A DNA stretch of 64,000 bases from Bolinopsis microptera (taxonomy: Eukaryota; Ctenophora; Tentaculata; Lobata; Bolinopsidae): assembly GCF_026151205.1 (NCBI RefSeq), contig NC_087079.1, positions 9,848,635-9,912,634 on the forward strand. Direction: 5' to 3'. The notes under the pieces were generated by a model that saw only the letters and a list, made by a program, of their open reading frames with translations, was not told the DNA's origin and made no database searches. Of this stretch, positions 63,836 through 64,000 are shown one piece after another; position 1 is the first letter of the stretch, and the number at the start of each line of letters is the position of its first letter. Made by a program: the position numbers and the translations under genes.

Positions 63836-64000
63836 GTAATTTGTCTTTAAATTTTAAATTTTACCCGCTCAAATTATCATTGCAGAACACATTTCAGAAA
63901 TTCATACGTTATTGCTTTATTAATTAGTGCTCGATGATTTCCCGGATCAAAATTATATGCAACCAGAAGTCTTTGGATTTGATATATTCTCTCGTGAAAA

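Overview
This is an AT-rich, repeat-rich, gene-poor stretch of an animal nuclear genome. It holds an intron-containing Shaker-type potassium channel gene, the first exons of a soluble guanylate cyclase-like gene, LINE and Penelope-like fragments, many palindromic DNA-transposon relics and many satellites. The species cannot be named from the sequence. A marine or early-branching invertebrate (perhaps a cnidarian) is only a guess. No tRNA, rRNA, CRISPR or prokaryotic operon structure was seen.

Layout. 1-12.8 kb: no supported gene; LINE endonuclease fragment (6.7-6.9 kb), small hairpin/MITE repeats, degenerate CCTAAC tracts. 12.9-15.0 kb, minus strand: conserved core of a Shaker/Kv1-like channel in three exons (T1 domain; S1; S2-S6 with filter). 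15-50.5 kb: mostly non-coding, with two 1.4-kb palindromes inserted at TTAA, hAT-like MITEs, two long (GA)n tracts and about ten minisatellites. Scattered through it on the minus strand are small coding-looking exons. Most start with ATG and end at a GT donor in phase 2, the phase needed by the splice acceptor at 15030/15031 in front of the T1 exon. 38.2-38.8 kb, plus strand: orphan Penelope-type GIY-YIG nuclease ORF. 51.3-52.2 kb: 81-bp satellite with a higher-order pattern. 55-57.6 kb: GC-rich hairpins and a 360-bp palindrome. 62.2-62.4 kb: LINE reverse-transcriptase relic. 63.4 kb to the end: first exons of an H-NOX/soluble guanylate cyclase beta-like gene, plus strand.

Main proposal: one Kv gene fills about 12.9-50.5 kb. 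It would have a constant T1-S6 body and several alternative first exons spread over about 35 kb, each giving the channel a different N-terminus. In Shaker channels this is the segment that can carry the inactivation ball. The core gene is directly visible. The alternative exons are inferred from start codons, donors and reading phase, without transcript evidence.
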